Source: Liolophura sinensis (lineage: Eukaryota; Mollusca; Polyplacophora; Chitonida; Chitonidae). Taken from it: DNA of 64,000 nucleotides. A model generated the notes under the pieces. The model worked only from the letters and a program-made list of their open reading frames with translations. It made no database searches and was not told the origin of the DNA. The position numbers were made by a program, and so were the translations under genes. How positions within the stretch are numbered: position 1 is the first letter of the stretch; each line of letters opens with the position of its first letter. Positions 1-15,100 of this stretch are shown here, one piece after another. The stretch lies in the NCBI RefSeq assembly GCF_032854445.1, contig NC_088297.1:1048169-1112168 (forward strand), written 5' to 3'.

Positions 1-53
1 ACTGGTATGAAGTGCTTGGTAGCATAATGACGGTGTGCCACCCTTGTTTTCAG

Positions 54-188
54 TTGCGTCTTGTGATGTAATGGAATATAGATGTAAAGATGTCAGCTTA
101 TGTATTTCACAAGAATTTCTGTGTGACGGCAAGGCACACTGCCCGGATGGCGATGACGAGAAAAACTGCAGCACTCTCCGCCGTGCAG
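54..188 (+). CDS. Exon 1: LDLa domain
   Basis: Acceptor tttcag before 54 and donor gtatgt after 188, phase 1 in and out. Six cysteines in LDL-receptor class A spacing, ending [16 protein letters not shown]. His replaces the usual Asp before the fourth cysteine, but the rest of the acidic calcium box is kept. A short linker, STLRRA, follows. Confidence 0.85.
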
Positions 189-3100
189 GTATGTCCAATG
201 AATATGTATACATGTTTATGTTTTGGGATTTACGTCGTACTCAACAATTTTTAAGTCATATCACGACAAGGAATCATTAGATGTGTGGTCATGTACTGTG
301 TCTTTTTGTGACAGAGCGAGTCAATGCCGCCAAAGAGCTGCCGCTACAGAAGTATCATGCCGAAGACTCCAGAAACGGCACCCCACCCAATTATACTGAC
401 TAGAGGCCGATCAGTCCTGTTTCCTTACTCCATCCTCTCAGTGCTGAGCGTCAAGCGAGGCAACAAGTACTATTTTTAGCCTTTAGTATGAAACTGGGTT
501 TTCCAACTTAGAAGCGGAAGCACTAATCATTAGGTCTAGGTCATCGAAGCGGTCATGTTTGATAAATCTGTCAGCAAAATGCTTTCATGTTTAGATTGTC
601 AATCCTCATATATTTATTTATTTAACTGGTGTTTTACGCTGTACTCAAGAATATTTCACTTATATGACGGCGGCCAGTATTATGATGGGAGGAAACCGGA
701 CAGAGCGCTGGGGGAAATGTTGCTTGCAGACAATTCGACGTATGGCCGGAGAAGAAAAGGCAGCATGAGCAAGACACCGTCGGCCATGGAGGATCTCTGT
801 CCACCCTATTGCTATGCTGGGATCTGTAAGAATAATTTCGTCAAGTAACTTGAGTTGTGCGGTCGTGATTCAACAAAACCGTGTACTCACGATGTCTGCT
901 AAGTCGTACCCTCAGTATTCTGCATTCCTAATGATCAGTTATCACCCTGTGCGCTGTACATTTACAGTAAAAATTATATCGTGTTGGTGTTTTCCAGTTC
1001 CCTTTTAGAATTTCAAATCATTGTCACGGCTCTTAGGAAAGTCCGATTAGTTTCTAGAACTATAGTTTCATGATCAGCATGCGTAACGGAAAGAGTAGAG
1101 ATTTGCAATACTGTTTCTGAAACTGCAACTCCTTAAAGCGATGTGGCATATCAAAAAGAAATGTTATGAAGGATTGTTTTATGAATTTTCAATCTAGTAG
1201 GACATGTAGTTTTGCATTACACACAAATAGCTTATGGGGCCGTTGTACAAAGCACGTGCAAATTTTTGCAAGCGTAATTATTATGGTAACACGTACTGAA
1301 GCAACACGTTACCCTAGCAGTTGCGTCTGTCGCACAGTTAAGAATGCCAGCAGGACATGCACCTTAATACATGTGGCAGGTCAGCATTATTTGACAGGAA
1401 AGCCTTAAGTTGAACTGATCCAGATATCACATAAAAGAGGTCAAATTTAACTGCGAATATGGTCTTTCAGGAGAAAGGGGTATTTAAAATACCGGTATTT
1501 CTGTTTGGTGGTAATTTGCGACCACCTCTTGGCGTACATCATCTGTGCATTATAACTGTCTTAATAAGTATGCGATGCGTATCTAATATCTCTTATCCAA
1601 TGTAACTTTGTGGTTTATATCCATACACATGGATAATAATATTTTATCCATTTACTAAAATATTATTATGATTAAAATTCAGGTTGAACATATTTGTTAG
1701 CTGAAAAAGAAGCAAATTCTAGCACAAGTATATTTATTAAACATGCGTTACATCCACATATAGTAAATTATTATGCTGAGACAACATATACCAAAAAGTG
1801 GTTCGTAACAGTCACCCTGAGACAACATATACCAAAAAGTGGTTCGCAACAGTCACCCTGATTTGGTGTCTTTTTTTTCACTAAAGAAAAATGGAAAAAA
1901 ATATTTACTACCATATAGGTAACTAACTTTTCCATCTCTTTCATGCTAATTTCAGGAGTGTTTACGAGTATATTGTTTTCACGTTTAACAGAATTAGTTA
2001 ATATTTGCCCTCCGTCAATTTAAACAAATTGAACAAATATTAGGATTCATATTATATATTAAGCGAACGGTATTTGTGTAGTCAGTCCCACGGATTTAAA
2101 AGACTACTGAACTGTTGCTGTGTTTATATTCTCCAGGTATGGTGCGTATAACCACCAGCAAAACCAACACAACGTTGTCAAAGTTCAGCGGAGTGGTGGA
2201 GTTGTTTAAGGATGGCGAATGGCGCCCGATCTCGGCGCAGTCAAGGTTGTCATACACAGCATTACAAGTCATTTGTAGACAGATGGGCTTCATGACAGAC
2301 ATATCGAGGTATAACACTGAAATATCTTTCAATTTTAGATTTGTTTGTTCATCTGTTTGCTTGAGGTTTACAACGTTACTTTCAACATCAAGTCGGCCAT
2401 CACGATTGCATCATATTGAAGCAGGCCTGAGGCAATGCCGGTATATTTGTTTTATCAGCTCAGAGCAGCGCCATGCCGCGGGCACGATGCAGGGCGCCTC
2501 ACTCAGCTACATTATATTGACACCGGACCCACAACTATTTACCCTGTTCGTTTTGTGTTGCTTACCCGTTGGTGCTCAGATTAAACATGCTAATTTTCCA
2601 ACTCGGTCACCTGGACCTGGCTAGGAACAAGACTGGCCTGGACTTCTTGTCTGTCAACTGCACATATCTAGGGGTAGGGCGGATCAGGGCCTTTTTGTGA
2701 TTCGACTTGACCCGGCTAGAAGTAGGACCGACCGGGCATTCTTGTCGGTCAACTAGACCTGGACGGACCCAGCTTCTTGACGATGACCTAGAGCTGGCTA
2801 GAAGTGGAACGGACCCGGTCTGCCTGTCGGTCACCTAGGCCTCGCCAGGAGTATGACAGGCTCGGGCTTCTTGTCGGTCACCTAGACCTGTACGCAACAG
2901 GTGTCTTGACGATGACCTAGACTTGGCTGGGAGTAGGACGGGCCCGGGGTCACCGAGACCTGGCTAGGAGAAGGGCGGAAATAGGTTTCTTCTCTGTCTT
3001 CTTCTCTTTCTTCATAGAGGTATGACAGGCCCAGCTTTCTTGTCAGTCACCTAGGCCTGGCTGGTAGTAAGACTGGCCCGGGCCTCTTGCCGATCTAAAT

Positions 3101-6100
3101 AGTTTCAATTTTGACATTGTAAGTTATCCTTAATTGGACAGCAATATACTGAAGGATCCTGCATGTGTACACATCTAGCCTTGTAGTATTGGTTAGATCC
3201 TACGTGTTGTATGACGATTTCAATCAAAGTCCGAGTTATTACTGCAAAAACTAGTGTGTCAAGGCTATTCCATCGAACACCTTCACTCCAAGTTTCTTAA
3301 GTTTTACAACGAATCATGTAAGTAAATATGGACACAGCGTGCAGAATCTCTGGCGTTCTGCTTCATGATTGCGTCTTATTCCGCGTAGCTCTGGGATGGG
3401 GGCTGGATATTCATCGTGTTGAATTAGATCGCCAAGTTGGATATATGAACTGCTGGAATCAAAACGTAATGTCAAATCATGAAGATGAAAACGATATTCT
3501 GTTATCGACAGCTAATGTACTAGCTTGATACACAATTAAATACTGATTTCACCCTGTTGCCTAAAACATACCTTGCGCCTTTCCGTCACTAAAAACTGTT
3601 GACTGCTTCTCTTTGCTTGCTTCCGTCCTGCCTTTCCGTCACTAAAAACTGTGGACTGTTTCTCTTTACTTGCTTCCGTCCTATTTTCGTACTTCATATA
3701 CGTTCGCAGTTCTTTGGTTGTTTGTGTTATACGTCGTTTTTTTGGAATTGACCTTGTGGTTATTGACCTGGAACGTCCATGTTGGTTGACGGCTGGTATA
3801 CCAGTGTGTGTTTCGACGCTTAGACCTAGACCTGGCTAGGAGTAGGACAGACATGAGTTTTTGTTGGTGGCCTAGACATGGCTTTGAGCAGGACGGGCCC
3901 GGGCTTCTTTTGGGCTAAAAGCAGGAAATACCCGCGCTTCTTGTCGGTCACCTGGGCCTGGCTAAGAGTAGGATGGTCCCACGTTTCTTTCGAGTCAACT
4001 GGACCTCACTAGGAGTAAAACGAATCTGAGCTTCTTGTCTGTCACCTAGACCTTGGTAGAAGTATGATGAACTGGGGCTTCTTGTGATTCACCTGGACCT
4101 GGCTAAGAGAAGGACGGACCCAGATTTCTTTCGATTCAACTGGGCCTCACTATGAGTAAAACGAACCCGAGCTTCTTGTCCGTCACCTAGACATCGATAG
4201 GAATATCAAGGGTACTGGGCTTTTGTCGGTCACCCCGAATTCGCTAGGAGTGGAACTGAATTGGGTTTCTTGTCGGTCACCTAGACCTGGCAAGGTCGCT
4301 GAACACAGGGTGTAGAATTCATATGAGAATAGCATGCATCAAGGCGGTCCAAAGCGGTGAAATCATTATTTCCTACCTGTATTACGTCGCACTTATCGGT
4401 GTGCCTATGCTTATAACACACGTAATAACACACATCACTCTCTCGCAGCTGTGTATTGGAGGCCTTCGAGTTGTCGATACACATGTATAGACACTACAGT
4501 GAGCATGTTGCATACAACAGCGAAGTTTACGCATCTTCTAAAAACTGCACACATTACCCCCAGAAAACGAAAAGCAAAAACGGCACATTCACGCCCGGAG
4601 GTTCCCCTGAATGCATATGACGTAAATGATACAAGCAGTGACTTTGTTATGGGTTAAAGCTACATGTATTTTGGTCACCACTTTGCAAATATCCTTTGTT
4701 TGCATCCCGGTTTTTTATTAGATATTTTTGTCACATCTGGCATTCAGTGACTGTATTTTTCACCACACAATGCTCATAGTGGAGATCAATCCAGATTAAT
4801 GGCGATTGCCACTTGTTCAACCTTTCTTCAAGTTTTGTTCACTCTACATTAAAAGCACTGGGTTTCTATAAAACATATTCGTGTAATGTTAATTCATTTA
4901 TGGCTAGCTTTGTCCTGGGTTGTTGGCTAGACCTTCTGAGGGTTAAAGGGCTTTGTATGCTTACATAATCCCTCTCATCCGCCTCATCAGAGATATTGAC
5001 GAAAGCGGGGTAGGAAATATGAATCTCACAGGCAAAATATTGTGTTTTCAGCCAGACAGCAGGGACGCAAACAACCTCATACGCCGATACGTGGGAGCTG
5101 TATTCTGTGAGCTGCTTGGGCTCAGAGAAAAACATTCTAGATTGTGTCGATATAATTCCCTACAGAGGAGCCCACAAAATTCAAGTCAGCTGCCCTTGGG
5201 GTGAGTACATTTTTTTCTCTATGCCCTAGTTTTAATATTGTAATATAACATCAACCAGAATTCTGTTGGTGTCCCCGTACGTCCCAGTAGGCTTATCCCA
5301 GAGAATTCATTCGTGACCTACAGGCGTCTGCTAAGGCTTATCCCAGAGAATTCTGTTGGAAACCTACATGCGTCCCCGAGGGCTTATCCCAGAGAATTAT
5401 GTTGGTGCACTACATGTGTCCCCGAGGGCTTATCCCAGAGAATTCTGTTGTTGGCCTACATGCGTCCCCAAAGGCTTATCCCAGAAAATTCTGTTGGTGA
5501 CCTACAGGCGTCTGCTAAGGCTTATCACAAATAATTATGTTGTTGGCCTACATGCGTCCCCAATGGCTTATCCCAGAGAATTCTGTTGTTGCTCTACATG
5601 CGTCCCCGAGGGCTTATCCCAGAGAATTCTGTTGTTGGCCTACATGCGTCCCCGAGGGCTTATCCCAGAGAATTCTGTTGGTGGACTACATGCGTTCCCG
5701 AGGGCTTATCCCAGAGAATTCTGTTGTTGGCCTACATGCGTCCCCGAGGGCTTATCCTAGAAAATTCTGTTGTTGGCCTACAGACGTCCCCGAGGGCTTA
5801 TCCCAGAGAATTCTGTTGTTGATCTACATGCGTCCCCGAGGGCTTATCCTAGAAAATTCTGTTGTTGGCCTACAGACGTCCCCAAGGCCTTATCCCAGAG
5901 AATTATGTTGGTGGACTACATGCGTCCCCGAGGGCTTATCCCAGAGAATTCTGTTGGTAGCCTACAGGCGTCCCCGAGGGCTTATCCCAGAGTGAGTGAG
6001 TGCTTGAGGTTTAACGTCGTACTCAACAATTTTTCAGTCATATGACGACGAAGGAATCTTTAGGGTGCATGTACGTGTAACGTGCCTCCTTGTAGCAGGA

Positions 6101-9100
6101 CGGATTTCCACCGCTCTTTTATTTAGTGCTGCTTCACTGAGACGACTTAACGAAGGCAAGTAAGCCGCCCCGCCCGAGCCATTATATTGATACGGGTCAA
6201 CCAGTCGTTGCACTATCCCCTTCATGCTGAACGCCAAGCGAGGAAGTTACAACTTCCTCTTTTAAAGTCTTAGGTGTGACTCGATCAAGGATTGATCCTG
6301 GATCTACCGGTCCCGAAGCGGACGCTCTACCAACTGTGCTATCCGGGCCGGTCCTTATCCCAGAGAATTATGTTGTTGGCCTACATGCGCCCCCGAGGGC
6401 TTATTCCAGAAAATTATGTTGTTGGCCTACAGGCGTCCCCGAGGGCTTATCCCAGAAAATTCTGTTGGTGACCTACAGGCGTCTGCTAAGGCTTATCCCA
6501 GATAATTATGCTGTTGGCCTACATGCGTCCACGAGGGCTTATCCCAGAGAATTCTGTTGTTGATCTACATGCGTCCCCGAGGGCTTATCCCAGAGAATTC
6601 TGTTGGTTGTCCACATGCGTCCCCGAGGGTTTATCCCAGAGAATTCTGTTGTTGCTCTACATGCGTCCCCGAGGGCTTATCCCAGAGAATTCTGTTGTTG
6701 GCCTACATGCGTCCCCGAGGGCTTATCCCAGAGAATTCTGTTGGTGGCCTACATGCGTCCCCGAGGCCTTATCCCAGAGAATTCTGTTGTTGGCCTACAT
6801 GCGTCCCCGAGGCCTTATTCTAGAGAATTCTCTTGTTGGCCTACAGACGTCCACGAGGGCTTATTCCAGAGAATTCTTTTGTTGGCCTACAGGCGTCCCC
6901 GAGGGCTTATCCCAGAGAATTCTGTTGGTAGCCTACAGGCGTCCTCCGAGGGTTTATCCCAGAAACTTCTGTTGTTGGCCTACAGGCGCCCCCAAGGGCT
7001 TATCCCAGAGAATTCTGTTGGTAGCCTACATGCGTCCCCAAGGGCTTATTCCAGAGAATTATGTTGGTGGCCTACAGGCGTCCCCGCGGGTTTATCTCAG
7101 AGAATTCTGTTGTTGGCCTACATGCGTCCCCGAGGGTTTATCCCAGAGAATTCTGTCGGTGGCCTACAGACGTCCCCGAGGGCTTATCCCAGAGAATTCT
7201 GTTGGTGACCTACAGGCGTCCCCAAGGCCTTATCCCAGAGATTTCTGTTGTTGGCCTACATGCGTCCCCGAGGGCTTATACCAGAGAATTCTGTTGGTGG
7301 CCTAAATGTGTCCCCGAGGCCTTATCCCAGAGAATTCTGTTGTTGGCCTACATGCGTCCACGAGGGCTTATCCCAGAGAATTCTGTTTTTAGCCTACATG
7401 TGTCCCCGAGGCCTTATCCCAGAGAATTTTGTTGTTGGCCTACATGCGTCCACGAGGGCTTATCCCAGAGAATTCTGTTGTTGCTCTACATGCGTCCACG
7501 AGGGCTTATCCTAGAGAATTATGTTGTTGGCCTACATGCGTCCCCGAGGGTTTATCCCAGAGAATTCTGTTGGTGACATACATGCGTCCCCGAGGGCTTA
7601 TCCCAGAGAATTCTGTTGTTGCTCTACATGCGTCCCCGAGGGCTTATCCTAGAAAATTCTGTTGTTGGCCTACATGCGCCCCCAAGGGCTTATCGCAGAG
7701 AATTCTGTTGGTGGGCTTCATGCATCCCCAAGGGCTTATTCCTGAGAATTATGTTGGTGGCCTACAAGCGTCCCCGAGGGTTTATCCCAGAGAATTCTGT
7801 TGTTGGCCTACATACGTCCCCGAAGGCTTATCCCAAAAAATTGTGTTCCTGTTAATGCTTGTTAATGCATCACGGAAAACATGTAATTCTACACCTATGA
7901 CTTTTTCTAATATGAACTTATTTATTATTGATTGGTGTTTTACGCCGTACTCAAGAATATTTGTCTTGTACGACAGTAGCCAGCAATATGGCGGGAGGAA
8001 ACCGGGTATAGTCCGTAGGAAACCCTCCAACATCTGCAGCGTGCTGGCGTACTTTCCCACGTACAGCCGGAGAGGAAGCCAGTATAAGGGGAATCTCCAT
8101 GAATTCTGTTGGTGGCCTGCAGGCTTATTTGAATTCCGTCACCCTGGCGCGCTAATAACCCCGGCAAAGGATGATTTTGTAACATGTGCTAACACCCTTG
8201 CATGTTTTTTTCTTATGCTACTGGTCTCCTATTTCCTAAAGGGCAATAACTTGAGCTAACCTTGATATGTAGAAAAAATTAATTTGATCATGGAATATGG
8301 TATTGATATTTGTCTTTTTAGTGTTATTTTAAAAGTTTTTATACCCTTTGTAGTTGTTTTTTGTATATGCTGTAAATATATTTAACTGATCCATGCCTGT
8401 TTTTTACCTCCCTGTTTTGTAATAAATAAATTAATACTATATCTAGAGTTATAAAACAAGCCCCTCGCGGTTTTATTCATGCGGTCTCATCCGATACTGT
8501 AAAACTTCAAAATGTGTACGGTGAAACAAATAAAAAAAGTAAAACATGCACTTTTTTCCCAAAACATTACGGTATAGCCTCTTTGGGATCCGTTCGGGTA
8601 AAAAACCTCAATGAAGTGAATTGATAAGTCATCAGATTTTACAGGTTACGAACTACCACAATGTCTGTAGTTGCTGATCTGATTTTACTCACTTTACAGC
8701 TGTAGTTTTTTTTATACGTTGGCTCAATTTATTTTAACAATCTGGTTGCTGTAGTTGACCCTACCGAGCCTTTGACAAACTACATCAGACTAGCAGGCGG
8801 AGCGACACCTAGTGAGGGCAGGTTAGAGATCAGGTCCGGTAACTCGTGGGGAACAGTGTGTGACGACAACTTCGGAGTTGCAGAGGCAAGTGCCGCCTGC
8901 AGAACTTTAGGATACAGGTAGGTGGAACACGTAATTGGAAATAACACTTTTTTAGAACCTGTGAGCAAGACAGGCACAATAACATATGGATTTTGCCTAA
9001 AGGGAGATAACTGTGTGATACAGCCCCGGTCCCACTTCTTTAAGCCCTGGTAGTCGCGTGTGTTACAGCCCAGTACTCAGTGATATAGCCCATTGGATTT

Positions 9101-12100
9101 ATGCTTTAGTCAACACCCCGGTGGCGCTGTCCTGTCACGGTCATGGGACAATCGTCATCTAAACATACCGAATATTTGCAGATTACAATAACTCCTCATA
9201 TGAAACCAAATGCATTTGAGACTTAGACTGAATTTTAGACTGAATCCTAAATTCGAGAGTCTTTCTATTTATTGTGACCAATTTCATGGGTAGTCCAAAT
9301 TAGAGTGACCAAAAACCGTAAGAGATGACTCAAATATGACCCTCGGACTTGGTCAAATGGTTGTCGAGCAACTTCATACAAAACCTGCGAAACAGAGTTA
9401 CTCTCTAGGACAGTGGTTGCTGCGGACTCTCGGACATTCCGTCTTCCATGTCTGGATTGAACTCAAATCTTATGTGGCCCATGAATGCAAGATTAGTATC
9501 CAAACCGCTTGCCCATGCATGGCCCTGTTTCTTTGAATGTTTGAATGATCCCACTAAGCTCGCAGACGCCTCCCCACCCGCTTCTTACCCCACCCCATTT
9601 CACAAACTAATACACATCACATATATGGGAATATGGGAACATGTGTGGTTCAGTAACCGTACACATTTGGACGGATACAAAAATGCAAGTTTCATTAATT
9701 TTGTTGGAAAATAAATGTATCGTCGTACAGCTGTATAGGTAAAAACCCTCAAAACTGTGTGGCTTCAATTCGTGGTGTTTTTGTTAATGTCATTTATTGT
9801 GTTCTGAGTAACTTTGCTTGTTGCAGGGGTAAACCGGAAATTCTGTCGACGTCACATCCTGGCGTAGGTCCTATATGGTTGGACGACGTCTTCTGTGACA
9901 TCTTCGACCACAACTTTTTCATGTGTTCCACGAGGCAATTTGGTGTCCACGACTGCACGCACTATGAGGATGTATCCCTGAAATGTGTTCAAGGTTTGTA
10001 GTCGTCAACAGATGGATGGTTTCGGATGGACTTTGCTACCGTTTTGATATTAGGCTGGGAAGAAACAATGCGCAAACAGAGAAAACTTAGTTGAGCAATT
10101 CTCTTTCTGAGGGCAATCTAAAATATCCTCCGTATATTATCAGATATGGGAAGCTCTTAATGAAATTAGCTCCAGCCTTGGACATGATCTCATTTGCATA
10201 GAGTGAATCTCTTTTCAGATACATATGTCTTTATCAGACGAGGTCCTTTGCGGTTGGGTGGTTACCATGCTAGCGCAACACGATTCTTCAGTGACTTCTC
10301 ACCAATGCGATCGACGTGAGTTCATTCCAACTCATGGTGGCTTCCTCCCCAGTCGTACGTGGAAAGGTCTGCCAGGAACCTGGTCGTGGGTTTCTCCTGG
10401 CCTCGCCTGGCTTCCTGCCTCCATAATAATGACAGCCATTGTATAAGTGAAATACTGTTAAGTACGACGAAAAACAACGATCAGATAATAAGTAAATAGT
10501 AAATCTTGATCCGACTTCCGACTTTAATGAGCTTATTATCATATCAGGTTGGGATTTAAATCTAACACATACTAAACTATTATCGTAAGTAGTGATTTAC
10601 GTACACATACAGCTCGTGCTTCTACGTGTACGAGGATAGAATGGTTAACACAACACGAGAAGTAGTATAAACGCAAACGGGTGAGTCGCGCACCTAATGG
10701 CAAATTACACAGGACGAAAGTTTCATTTAAACTGCTAGGAACATGGGCATTTTTAATGATATATACTTTTTAGATATTTTATGTACACCAGAAACTGTGC
10801 AAAATCCATCACAGCTCTGGTTAGAGCATTGCATGTTTACTTTTGTTTTTTGTTTGAACCGATCTCAAGAATAGCTCACCCGTACAATGAGGCTCAGATG
10901 TGGTATGGAGATGAATGGTAGAAAACAATGCATGACCTGATGAGCTGACTCACGTGTTCACAGGACCCAGGGTCCAGTTGTTCGAACATGTTTTAGCAAG
11001 TACCACTATCAGATCATATTCTAAATTTAAAGTTTTAGCCAAACCCAACAACAAATGAAGTTGCCCAAAGTCAAAGTATAACAGCAGCTGTTTCAGTGCA
11101 TATTTAATATACTGTTGCGGAATTATTTTTCGGCTAAGTACAAACTTTGAAACTTCGATTAAAAATTAAATCCCGTATCAAATCTTAAAATAATTTTGAA
11201 TAATTTTGAACAGCCAAACCCAGAATCATGAAGCTGTCTAAGCTTTCACTCAACTTTAGTCTTCAGTTTTGTGGTATTATTCGTGAACTTTGTGTTGAGC
11301 ATAAACCCCATTGTTCATTTTTGTAATGAAGGTTTGACTACATCTAAGACAGCTTCGTGATTCTGCGGCCTGATACCTAACACACGTTCTTATGTCGTAC
11401 ACCAGTTGAGATCGTGTAAGGTAGACCCAATCACGTGAGCCAGCAATCGGGCGAGATCTTGAGTTGCCACGAACAGCTCTGTAACTCGCCCTGTCTGTCT
11501 TTAAGTTGGTCAGATCTTTTGACGTCCTATTTCAAAACATGGACCAAGGTTCATCTTTCAAAAGCCAATAAAGTGGCCCCTGTCGTAGTATTACGGAAGT
11601 CATCTTAGAAACAAGGAAGTATTTTTGTTTTGCAGATTGTGGCAGCGGATATTTGATCTGCCGAGACGGACTGACCTGCGTGCATACTGAATGGATCTGC
11701 GACGGAGAACAGGATTGTCCTGACGGCGATGACGAGGAGGGATGCAGTGAGTATAACGGAGGATGACGTCATTGAATTGTACACGCGATGCACATTTCCA
11801 TAATGTATATGTGTGTAGCTGTTTGCTCTGCGCATGACCGGAATTTATTCGCTGCCGGGAAACACAACCACGTCGCTATATTCAAACATTGTAACTCTTG
11901 GCAGTCACACGCAATTCAGCGAGAAAGACGGCATTTTATATGAGTCGTTTTGACATCTCAGGGTATACAAGTGATTGATGATAATTTCCTGTCGAAAGCT
12001 TAGAAAAAAAGGGTTGAAAAATATGAACTAAACTGGCGCCCTGGCTGTTGCCAGTCCACTGTATTGTACGTTGGGCACAGCAGGCTTTTGTTTATCTCAC

Positions 12101-15100
12101 GTATGACTCATTCTGCTCATACATACTAATACACCAGTGGAAATAACTATCTGTTTTATTGAGCAGAATTTCGAAAGGAAACTACAGGAACAGGGGGTTC
12201 TTGTGTATTCCATAGTGCCGTAATTAATCACGGTCATAGGTGACCTACATGTAACATGCAGGGTGTTCCATCCTATCAATGAACATCCCACCCCGTCCCA
12301 CAACACCTCACAACACCCCACAATACCTAACAACATCCCGTGCTTATCCCCTGAAAGTTGAACATCCTAGTACTGTGCAGTGGATGAATAAGTTTTAAAA
12401 TAAGGGTACATTCAAGCCTCTTTTTCGTTCTTGGCCTTTGGCATAATTACAGAAACATGGCACTTAGACATACTTGTCGCCTCATTGTCATGGAGTTTGT
12501 TGGGCAGCACCATAGGTGGCAGAATCGTCCGACCGCTATTTATATCTAATATATAGAGCAAGGTACGTGACTTCTGTGCCTAGGACAAAAACCCCAACTT
12601 CACATAACTGGGCAGAAGGCACGGAGAATTATTTCAATCTCAACCAAACGACGTTCGTTCAAACGTGGATACATTAAGCTATACACTGGTGTATAAATCG
12701 GCCCGCAAACGTGCTTTGATTTGACTACACGAAGCTGGAAACCCCGCCGGAAGCCGGAAGTTTGTAGGTTTTGTGTTTTAGTCCGACAAATCCGGTAACA
12801 GGGAAAAGTCCGTCGGGCGACAGTTCTGGTTTGATTTCTGAGCGAGGAAAGCCGCTGGGGTCACAATATTTCTACCATTTGAAATACCTTGATTACCTAC
12901 GGCCAACAGAAGTTACGGTCTGCGGGAGTTGTCTGTTTTTTTACTCCATGAAGGCACAGTTGTCAGTTCAGCCATCCTCCATCACTGGTAATCCGTCAGC
13001 TTTGCTCTGAATAGGTTGATGATTTGCTTACAATCAATCAGAGCTAAGCTTTTATCGCTCTGACGGATTACGGTGATGGACGCCAGTTGAACTGACAGAT
13101 TTGCGTTGATGGAGTAAAAAACAGAGAATGCAGCATAAGTGTCGTAGACCGTAACCAATCAAGGTATTCCAAAGTGTTTTATAAATAGAACATTTCACTT
13201 GGACGATGGCAGAAATAGAATGGCTCCAACAGCTTTCATCGATGAGAAATCAAGCCAGAACTGTCAACTGCATGCTTTCTGCCTGTTACCTACAAACTTG
13301 CGGGTGTCCGACTTAGTGTAGCCACATGAAAGTACATTTGTGGGACGATTTCTACACCAGTGTAAAGCTTAATGTGTCAGCAATTGAACGAACTTTGTTT
13401 GCTTGAGATTGACTATTTGTCGGTGTTTTATGTCCAATTATCTGAACCTGAGTCTTCTGTCTCCAGCACTGAAGTTCTATATATTAGGTATAAATAGCGT
13501 TCGGACGATTCTGCCAGCTATGAGCAGCAATATGTCTGCTACAAGGAGACCAAGTCCTGATATGATACGGATAATACGGAAAGCTACGTAAAATTCTAGG
13601 TGACAAACAGACCGGACATATTACTAAAAATACCGAACACATGCGTACACAGTACATACATTCAGGAATTTTGCATACTAATAGGCATTCCAATATTTAA
13701 TACGCCCGTTGTTTTCTTTATACAGATAAATGTTCTGCTGATCAGTTTACTTGTAAGAATTACGAATGTATCCGAAGCGACTGGCGATGTGATGGAATCC
13801 CTGATTGTCAAGATGGCAGCGATGAGGACAGATGCTGTAAGTATAGCTGTATAGTACAAACCTGTCGATACATAAATATCTCCATAATATTCGGTAATGC
13901 CGTAATGAAAAATAGTTCAGTTATACGTTGGGAGGCTCTCTCGTGGGTGGAAATTGGAGTTGTACAATCATTCCTAAGTGGTATACAAAAACTTGCACGC
14001 CTTATTGACGAAAAACAACTTACTGTCACACTCAACATAACCTAACTGACCTTTCCTCGGGCTCTGCCCAGTTTCCTCCCGTGCTCTGCCCGATTTCCTA
14101 GCACCATCTGTCCGCTTTCCCCCGGGCTCTGCCCGGTTTCCACTCTCCATAAGGTTGGCGGCCATGGTATAAGTGAAATAATCTTGAGTACGGCGTATAT
14201 CAAATATATAAATGAAAAAAAAAAGAAATTGGCCTGCTTGTTTCGTGCTTGGAGTGTTACTGTAGTTTGAACAGAACATTGCACTCGTCGTTTTCATCGG
14301 AAGGATAGTTTCGTGCACATTTTCTGTAAAACAGTGGACATCTGATGTTTCCCGGAGTAGTACATGATACAATATAATACATACACGTAGATTGCCTGCC
14401 AACATGTTTTCGGGCAAAATGTCCCACTGTCAGTTTTTGTCCTCCAAAGTGAAAAGAATCGAACTGAACTCAGCGTAGAAAGAAAACATTAAAAAAGAAT
14501 AAATTGATCTGTTTTGTCTGAAAGAATGACAATGAACTAAATGTAACTAAATGACAAGGATGCAGTGAGACGAGATTGACACAGCCTTAGTCAATACAGT
14601 CTAAGAGTAAACTCTATTCTTGAATTTGATAACAGTATTGGAATGACGGAAGTGCTGTAGTTGTAAATATATGTGTAATAAGGGTGGCAGTTTTGGCCAA
14701 TTTAGTTGACCAATATGTGTGACCAATGTGTAACTAGGGAACGGTATGTGTAAATAGGTCGAATATGTTTTTAAACAGCGCAATAGTAAGTGTAATTGGT
14801 GTGACTAGTGGGTATAAATTATGTTACTACGTGTAGTGTGTGTAATTAGATTTTATTCATGTAATGTGTGTAATTATGGTAATTAGTAAGTGTAAGTAGG
14901 GTTACACTATATGTGACAGTACATGTGTGTGTAATTAGAATTACAATATGTGTAATTAGGCTGGCTAGTATGTATTGATGTGGTAAGATCTGTATCGGAC
15001 TTTGCATTTTCTGTCATGTACCACAAAGATTTCATGTCATCTTTGTGGCATCTCTTGAAGCCCGACAAAGCATAATATTATCTATGCGCATTTCGACACC

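Noticed and set aside
2309-2624. Continuation of the ORF that contains exon 2
   Set aside because: Similarity to SRCR stops at the gtataa donor and the phase-matched partner is at 5052; the remainder is intron read-through.
4866-5135. 89-codon ORF on the - strand opposite exon 3
   Set aside because: Antisense shadow of the SRCR half-exon; no domain.
5260-7850. Possible CRISPR array
   Set aside because: Direct repeats are contiguous, without unique spacers, in an intron of an animal gene.
5313-8259. Many overlapping ORFs of 70-276 codons with [13 protein letters not shown]-type repeats
   Set aside because: They are the same 46-bp tandem unit read in successive frames; no splice sites, start context or domain supports translation.
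9336-9714. Two overlapping ORFs in the intron after exon 4
   Set aside because: No recognisable domain, no splice support and composition like the surrounding intron.
12771-13010. 79-codon ORF
   Set aside because: Lies in the left arm of the foldback palindrome and shows no domain.
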